Source of the DNA: Aquificaceae bacterium
GTDB taxonomy: Bacteria; Aquificota; Aquificia; Aquificales; Aquificaceae
Assembly (NCBI GenBank): GCA_025057245.1
Contig: JANWYC010000025.1
Location: 1 to 10,263 of the forward strand
Length of the DNA stretch: 10,263 bases
Direction: 5' to 3'
Shown: positions 6,398 through 10,263 of the stretch, piece after piece
How positions within the stretch are numbered: the first letter of the stretch is position 1
Layout of the letters: each line of letters starts with the position of its first letter
Position numbers and translations under genes: made by a program
The notes under the pieces: generated by a model
Seen by the model: only the letters and a program-made list of their open reading frames with translations
Told to the model about the DNA's origin: nothing
Database searches by the model: none

Positions 6398-6433
6398 TTA
6401 ACTTAAACTCTGCGCAAAAGTAGGAGGTAAAGC

Positions 6434-6664
6434 ATGAAAGATAGACCGAGCATAGAAGAGGCACTTAAAAAAGTGTCTTCGAGATATGAGCTTGTTCACG
6501 CAGCCGCCAAAAGGGTTAGACAGCTTCTTGAGCATGGAGATGACATATTCGCAAGAGACAAGACAAGGGGTGAGCTTGTGAAAAAGACCTTCCTTGCCAT
6601 AGAAGACATAGCTCATGACAGGGTGCGTGTAGTAAAGTTCAAAAAGGAGACGGACGGTGGTTAA
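6434..6664 (+). CDS. rpoZ: RNA polymerase omega subunit
   Basis: Omega is the small subunit that helps assemble and stabilise the beta' subunit of RNA polymerase. In many bacteria it takes part in ppGpp binding. The 76-aa product has the expected size and the conserved pattern RPSIEEALKKVSSRYELVHAAAKRVRQL near the N-terminus, here spanning residues 4-29, followed by the LVKKTFLAIEDIA helix. The start ATG is 5-6 nt from a strong AGGAGGT (6422-6428). The gene opens a three-gene set. Its last 8 nt overlap the start of the membrane-protein gene that follows. The usual bacterial partner upstream, gmk, is absent, and a long noncoding region stands there instead. Confidence 0.94.
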   Translation: MKDRPSIEEALKKVSSRYELVHAAAKRVRQLLEHGDDIFARDKTRGELVKKTFLAIEDIAHDRVRVVKFKKETDGG

Positions 6665-7064
6665 GAGTTTACTCTTTTTCCACATACTCTCCGCTATAGT
6701 TTGGGTGGGAGGGATGATATACAGCCTGTTCTTTCTGAAACCATCCCTTAAGGAGCTTAGTCAGGAAGAACAAAGGCATAAACTAATGCGAGCTATTTTC
6801 TCTCGTTTTTTCTCTGCGGTGTGGCTATCCATACTCTTGCTCTTTATAACTGGCATGGGTTTGTGGCACGGCTACAGAAAGGATTTCTCTGCGAACCCCC
6901 TTTTCCACACAAAGCTTTTCCTCTTTGCCCTGATGACCTTGATATTTGCTTACATTTACTTCTTTCTCTTCAGGAAAGGAAGGCTCTCCCAAATTCCCAA
7001 TCTAATTGCGGTAAACCTGCTGTTGGGTATATTGGTGCTACTAGTAATAACCTACATAGGTTGA
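6657..7064 (+). CDS. Small four-helix membrane protein, CopD/HemJ-like
   Basis: The 135-aa product is very hydrophobic, with four predicted membrane helices at about residues 3-25, 46-68, 82-104 and 111-133. Marks seen are FHILSAIVWVGG in helix 1 (His9, Trp16, GG), TGMGLW after helix 2 and FHTKL before helix 3. These recur in a loose superfamily that includes CopD copper-transport domains and HemJ (UPF0093) protoporphyrinogen oxidase. I cannot choose between these, and an uncharacterised relative is equally likely. Being single and short, it is nearer in size to HemJ than to full CopD. The start is GTG 6657, 7 nt after AAGGAG and overlapping the rpoZ end by 8 nt. The stop lies one base before the transglycosylase start, so all three genes are probably co-translated. 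If it is HemJ-like, the convergent hemL would be a pathway neighbour, but that link is speculative. Confidence 0.85.
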   Translation: MVKSLLFFHILSAIVWVGGMIYSLFFLKPSLKELSQEEQRHKLMRAIFSRFFSAVWLSILLLFITGMGLWHGYRKDFSANPLFHTKLFLFALMTLIFAYIYFFLFRKGRLSQIPNLIAVNLLLGILVLLVITYIG

Positions 7065-7065
7065 C

Positions 7066-8718
7066 ATGTTTTTACTATTACTCGTAGCTCCCATTTTTAT
7101 AGCCTTTGCTCAGTTGCCTAAAGAGTACGAGCTCTTGCTCAAATACAAACATAGCGGAGACCCATCCATAGCCCGTAAAATTCTCAAGGAATATCCCAAC
7201 GCGGTCTTTAAGGACGACCTTATGCTACTTTTGTCAAAGTATGAAAATTCTAGAGGTAAGAAGGAAAATGCAATCGCCCTTCTGGAGAGCATCAATCCCA
7301 ACAATTTAAGGGAAGTTCAGAGAGAGGAGTTTTTAAAACTCTGGAAGGAATTAGATTTAGACCCCAAAAAAGGTTTTTTAAAGTCGCCGGTTCTTTTTAG
7401 GGAGTTCGTTGGAAAAATAAATCTAAGCGTAGAAGAATCCCTGAAGGCTTCAGAGGAACTTTTCAAAAGAAGGTATTACAAAGAAGTAATAGCTTTGCTT
7501 GAGCCTCATGACTTTCAGAGTGTTTGCTACATGTTAGGCATGTCCTATCAGGCGCTAAGGGAAAGGGAAAAAGCCATAGAAGTTTACGAAGGGTGTAAAG
7601 AGCAAAATGCAAAAGTGGAGCTGGTTAGCTTGTATTTTGACAGCAATAACAGAGATAAGATAGAAAGTATTCTCTCTCAGATAGAAGATAGGGAAGCACG
7701 GTCTGAAGCTCTCTTTAGACTGGGTAGAAGAAGTCTTTACGCAGGTAGGTATAAAGACGCAATTGATTACTTTCAGATAATGGATGCTTCTTACAGAAGG
7801 GATTTTAACTTGGGTATTACCTACTACGCCTCTGGCGAGCACGAAAAAGCTTTGGATTACTTTCTAAAGTCTGTAAACCATGCAAAAAGCGGAGAGGAGA
7901 GGTCAGCCAGCTACTTTTGGGCTTACAAAAGCGGTATGCATACAAACAAGGATAAAGCTGGTGAGTATTTGATAAAGTCTTCCAACGGTGCGGGTTTTTA
8001 CCACGCGGTAGCCAGTTCTATAATAGGCTTACCCATAGCCAGTAAAGCTATGAAGGCGGTAATAGAAGACGAAACCATGCCGAGGACTGCAAGAACCATA
8101 AAGGCTATATGGTCTGCGGGTTTTCCTGAGTATGCAAGGCTTGAGGCTTACAGAAGGATTGATGAAATGTCTTCTTCTGATATCCTATCTCTTTCTAGGC
8201 TTGATCCATACCTTGCGGTCAGGCTGGCAGTGAGAAAGTATGGATACGGTAGCTACGTATACAACGCAGTAGCCTTCCCAAGACCCTACAGGGAGTATGT
8301 GAACAAGGCTTCTGAGAAATACAAACTTGACCCTGCGCTGGTTTACGCAGTTATGAGACAAGAGAGCCTTTTTGACCCATATGCGGTATCTCCCGCAAAC
8401 GCAAGAGGTCTTATGCAACTTATAGACTCTACCGCTCAGTATATGGCAAGGAAGGAAGGCATAAAGATAAAAAGCATATACGAACCCGAGACAAACATAA
8501 ACTTAGGTGCCTCTTATCTGAGATACCTGCTTGACCAGTGGCAGGGGGACTTGGTTAGAACGCTTGCAAGCTACAACGCAGGTCCTACAAGGGTAAAGAA
8601 CTGGCAAAGGCACCAGGACGAATATCTTTTCATAGAAACCATACCCATACAGGAGACCAGAAACTACGTTAAGAAAGTGCTCTATAACTACTACGTCTAT
8701 TCTGAACTTCTAAAGTGA
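7066..8718 (+). CDS. slt: Soluble lytic murein transglycosylase (Slt-type, GH23)
   Basis: This enzyme would cleave the MurNAc-GlcNAc bond of peptidoglycan to give 1,6-anhydro ends, acting in the periplasm. The 550-aa product begins with a hydrophobic signal segment (residues 1-15, likely cleaved after AFA). A long helical region of about 390 residues with TPR-like repeats follows, such as GDPSIARKIL, EKAIEVYEGC, GRYKDAIDYF and GEHEKALDYF. This corresponds to the alpha-superhelical ring of Slt70. The C-terminal catalytic domain (about 410-535) shows RQES with the catalytic Glu433, the GLMQL motif, NINLGASYL and YNAG (503-506). The signal segment lacks a basic N-region, which is slightly unusual. 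It starts one base after the previous gene, with only a weak AGG before it, consistent with coupling. The 3' end overlaps the hemL end by 9 bp in convergent orientation. Confidence 0.93.
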   Translation: MFLLLLVAPIFIAFAQLPKEYELLLKYKHSGDPSIARKILKEYPNAVFKDDLMLLLSKYENSRGKKENAIALLESINPNNLREVQREEFLKLWKELDLDPKKGFLKSPVLFREFVGKINLSVEESLKASEELFKRRYYKEVIALLEPHDFQSVCYMLGMSYQALREREKAIEVYEGCKEQNAKVELVSLYFDSNNRDKIESILSQIEDREARSEALFRLGRRSLYAGRYKDAIDYFQIMDASYRRDFNLGITYYASGEHEKALDYFLKSVNHAKSGEERSASYFWAYKSGMHTNKDKAGEYLIKSSNGAGFYHAVASSIIGLPIASKAMKAVIEDETMPRTARTIKAIWSAGFPEYARLEAYRRIDEMSSSDILSLSRLDPYLAVRLAVRKYGYGSYVYNAVAFPRPYREYVNKASEKYKLDPALVYAVMRQESLFDPYAVSPANARGLMQLIDSTAQYMARKEGIKIKSIYEPETNINLGASYLRYLLDQWQGDLVRTLASYNAGPTRVKNWQRHQDEYLFIETIPIQETRNYVKKVLYNYYVYSELLK

Positions 8719-9984
8719 GCTAACCGCTCTGTCTATTCTCTCGAGGGCTATGTCTACGTCCTCATCTGTGTGAGCAGTGCTGAGAAACCAAGCTTCAAAC
8801 TGAGCGGGTGGTATTAGAACACCTTCTCTGAGTAAGGCTCTGAAAAACCGACCGAACATAGACCTGTCCGAGGTCTTCGCAGTCTCATAATCGTAGACAT
8901 CTTTGTCTGTGAAAAACACCGTGAACATGGAGGCTATCTGGTTTATTCTGTGGGGTATTCCCTTGCGTGAAAGTATGTTTGAGAGGTTAGACGTCAGCTT
9001 TTGTGTAAGACGTTCCAACTCTTTGTAAGGATTAAGACGGAAGAGCTCGCTCAGTGTTGCTATGCCTGCCACCATGGAAAGAGGGTTTCCTGACAGTGTG
9101 CCTGCCTGATAGACTGGTCCTTCTGGTGCTACTTTTTCCATTATCTCTCTTCTTCCTCCGTAAGCACCCAGAGGCATACCACCTCCCAGTATCTTACCCA
9201 TACAGGTTATGTCTGGGTCTCTGCGGAAGAGTTCCTGCGCCCCACCCTTGGCAAGCCTAAAGTTGGTTATCACTTCGTCGCATATGACAAGGGCACCGTA
9301 TTCTTTCGTTACTTCCCTTATGGCTTCAAGAAAACCGGGCTTGGGAAGAACCACGCCCATGTTTCCAGCCACTGGCTCTACTATTACGCACGCTATCTCT
9401 TCTCCGTATTTTCTAAAAACTTCTTCAAGCGCACTGGTGTCGTTGTATGGTATGACCAGAGTTAAACTGGCTATTTCCTCGGGCACGCCGGGAGTTCCGG
9501 GAATACCGAGTGTAGCTACGCCAGAGCCGGCGCTTACCAGAAGGGAGTCTCCGTGTCCGTGATAACAGCCGTCAAACTTGACTACATACTTCCTATCAGT
9601 GTAGCCCCTTGCCAGTCTTATAGCTGACATGGTTGCCTCCGTGCCAGAGGAAACAAACCTAACCATTTCTACCGAAGGCATGGCAGAAGTCACCATTTCA
9701 GCAAGGGTTATCTCGTGGTAGTTGGTAAGACCGTAAGAGATGCCCTTTTTTGCCTGCTCCTGAATAGCTTCAACCACTTTGGGGTGGGCGTGACCCAATA
9801 TGAGCGGTCCCCAAGACATGAGAAAGTCTATGTATTCCTTGTTTTCCACATCCCAAAGTCTTGAGCCTTCAGCCTTTGCCACTATGATGGGTTCTCCACC
9901 GACCGCCTTGAAAGCTCTGACCGGTGAACTGACACCACCGGGCATAAGTGCCTTTGCCTTTTGAAACAACTCTGCGTTTTTCAT
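8710..9984 (-). CDS. hemL: Glutamate-1-semialdehyde 2,1-aminomutase
   Basis: HemL is a PLP enzyme that converts glutamate-1-semialdehyde to 5-aminolevulinate, the last step of the C5 route to tetrapyrroles, in the cytoplasm. From ATG 9984 the product is 424 aa, the usual length. Seen in order: the MPGGVSSPVRAF start region, DFLMSWGPLILGHAHP, the SSGTEATMSAIRLARG cofactor block, CYHGHGD, the CDEVITNFR segment with the PLP-contacting Asp, the Schiff-base Lys264 in GKILGGGMPLGAYGG, and QAGTLSGNP. The longer frame to 10038 is rejected because GGAGG lies 5 nt before ATG 9984 and a -10 box lies inside the extension. The gene is alone on its strand here, and its stop lies inside the end of slt. Confidence 0.97.
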   Translation of the reverse strand: MKNAELFQKAKALMPGGVSSPVRAFKAVGGEPIIVAKAEGSRLWDVENKEYIDFLMSWGPLILGHAHPKVVEAIQEQAKKGISYGLTNYHEITLAEMVTSAMPSVEMVRFVSSGTEATMSAIRLARGYTDRKYVVKFDGCYHGHGDSLLVSAGSGVATLGIPGTPGVPEEIASLTLVIPYNDTSALEEVFRKYGEEIACVIVEPVAGNMGVVLPKPGFLEAIREVTKEYGALVICDEVITNFRLAKGGAQELFRRDPDITCMGKILGGGMPLGAYGGRREIMEKVAPEGPVYQAGTLSGNPLSMVAGIATLSELFRLNPYKELERLTQKLTSNLSNILSRKGIPHRINQIASMFTVFFTDKDVYDYETAKTSDRSMFGRFFRALLREGVLIPPAQFEAWFLSTAHTDEDVDIALERIDRAVSSL

Positions 9985-9997
9985 GCATTCCTCCGAG

Positions 9998-10032
9998 ATT
10001 ATAGTATAATACGTGGGGCGAGAAATCGTAAA
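9998..10032 (-). promoter_or_regulatory. Probable hemL promoter
   Basis: The minus strand carries overlapping -10-like boxes TATTAT (10011-10006), TATACT (10008-10003) and TATAAT (10003-9998), just before CTCGGAGG. A TTTACG at 10032-10027 lies 18 nt from TATACT and could be the -35 (4 of 6). Which box is used cannot be told. The core TATTATACTATA recurs on the same strand at 10146-10162 and, in part, before proS. Confidence 0.5.
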
Positions 10033-10088
10033 AATCACAAAAACTCTCAGCTAATATCCCTCAGCAGTCACTTTTAGAAAACTTGCCA

Positions 10089-10113
10089 AGCTTTTACCGT
10101 TCACTTAAAAGCT
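10089..10113. repeat. Hairpin containing AGCTTTTACCGTT repeat, copy 3
   Basis: AGCTTTTA (10089-10096) pairs with TTAAAAGCT (10105/6-10113), giving an 8-bp stem and a 9-10 base loop. The left arm plus loop is the repeat seen at 5683 and 5798. It is not followed by a T-run on either strand, so terminator function is not supported. Confidence 0.4.
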
Positions 10114-10121
10114 CAATTTCT

Positions 10122-10138
10122 GTGCTTTGTCTAAAAAA
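10122..10138 (+). repeat. 17-base repeat GTGCTTTGTCTAAAAAA, copy 2
   Basis: Exact match to 5770-5786. Here the AGCTTTTACCG element lies 21 bases before it rather than after, so the two modules are shared but arranged differently. Confidence 0.55.
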
Positions 10139-10145
10139 TGCCCTC

Positions 10146-10162
10146 TATAGTATAATACTATA
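10146..10162. promoter_or_regulatory. 17-bp inverted repeat TATAGTATAATACTATA, possible two-way -10 region
   Basis: TATAGTAT and ATACTATA are perfect mirror complements around a single A. TATAAT is present on the plus strand (10151-10156), and TATTATACTATA, as in the hemL promoter, on the minus strand. It could serve a plus-strand gene starting beyond the window and a second, distal hemL start, or bind a dimeric regulator. No good -35 is visible for either direction. Confidence 0.35.
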
Positions 10163-10253
10163 AAGTATTGTTAAAAAAGGGTAAATAACATTAAGGAAGA
10201 CAAAAGTTGACGTTGCACGTAGTTAAAATAGCTTTGTAGGATTTGAGAGGTAT

Positions 10254-10263
10254 ATGGATAGTC
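10254..10263 (+). CDS. Possible start of a gene running off the right edge
   Basis: ATG GAT AGT follows GAGAGG with only 3 nt of spacing, which is short for a ribosome site. Three codons are visible, so the product is unknown and the call may be wrong. The noncoding sequence upstream, with promoter-like elements, makes a plus-strand gene here plausible. Confidence 0.2.

Larger units (their letters stand above)
5685..6433. other. 750-bp AT-rich noncoding region with repeated motifs
   Basis: No convincing gene is visible on either strand between ubiD and rpoZ, an unusually long gap in an otherwise tightly packed window. It holds five copies of TGTCTAA, all in plus orientation (5776, 5927, 6096, 6240, 6255). 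Three of the four gaps between them are 144-169 bp. It also holds two copies of AGCTTTTTACCG, a nested hairpin near 6000 and the rpoZ promoter at its right end. It is clearly richer in A/T than the genes around it. A structured housekeeping RNA in a thermophile would be expected to be G/C-rich, so one is not favoured. A decayed gene or a repeat-rich regulatory region fits better. Confidence 0.7.
10033..10253. other. Noncoding region upstream of hemL
   Basis: About 220 bp with no visible complete gene. It contains a hairpin (10089-10113), one copy each of the AGCTTTTACCG and GTGCTTTGTCTAAAAAA repeats that also occur between ubiD and rpoZ, and a 17-bp AT-rich inverted repeat. The rest (10163-10253) has no structure I can name. 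A TTGACG at 10207 lacks a -10 box at the right distance. Confidence 0.6.

Noticed and set aside
5685-6433. CRISPR array or leader
   Set aside because: Repeated units are only 7-17 bases and irregularly spaced, with no 25-37 base direct repeat and no cas gene nearby.
5685-6433. Structured housekeeping RNA (RNase P RNA, tmRNA or 6S)
   Set aside because: The region is AT-rich, lacks long GC-rich stems and known core motifs, and a thermophile's structured RNA should be G/C-rich.
8185-9562. Open frames antisense to slt and hemL
   Set aside because: Shadows of strongly conserved coding sequence in other frames, with no start signals.
9985-10038. 18-residue N-terminal extension of HemL
   Set aside because: It would run across the -10 box and the GGAGG that precedes ATG 9984, and HemL normally begins at the MKNAELF-type start.

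Overview
The window looks like a piece of the chromosome of a thermophilic, hydrogen-oxidising bacterium of the Aquificales (Hydrogenobacter/Thermocrinis type). This is inferred from three things: Hyp hydrogenase-maturation proteins, strong use of AGA/AGG/ATA codons, and tightly overlapping genes whose proteins are rich in Lys, Glu and Arg. The species cannot be fixed from the sequence. I see no mobile element, CRISPR array, tRNA or rRNA.

Left block (1-3602, minus strand). A prolyl-tRNA synthetase gene (proS) leads a co-directional run of hypB, hypE and hypA. The last is cut by the window edge after 25 codons. hypB/hypE overlap by 4 nt and hypE/hypA by 1 nt, so the maturation genes are probably translationally coupled. 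HypA and HypB deliver nickel to [NiFe]-hydrogenase; HypE makes the thiocyanate that becomes the CN ligand of the active-site iron. hypB carries an apparent frameshift: a perfect Shine-Dalgarno site and the CxxCGC N-terminus lie in one frame, and the GTPase body lies in another.

Middle block (3611-5684, plus strand). Divergent from proS, an unrecognised helical protein of about 183 aa overlaps the start of a UbiD-family prenyl-FMN decarboxylase gene. The UbiD protein probably acts in quinone synthesis.

Noncoding block (5685-6433). About 750 bp of AT-rich sequence holds no convincing gene. It does hold repeated short motifs (TGTCTAA five times, AGCTTTTTACCG) and a nested hairpin. The same motifs recur upstream of hemL near the right end, which suggests a dispersed repeat or regulatory family.

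Right block (6434-9984). An rpoZ (RNA polymerase omega), small four-helix membrane protein, lytic transglycosylase operon runs on the plus strand. It meets hemL (glutamate-1-semialdehyde aminomutase, tetrapyrrole synthesis) tail to tail with a 9-bp overlap. Upstream of hemL are a promoter, a hairpin, another TGTCTAA copy and a 17-bp AT-rich inverted repeat. A new plus-strand gene may begin in the last 10 bases.
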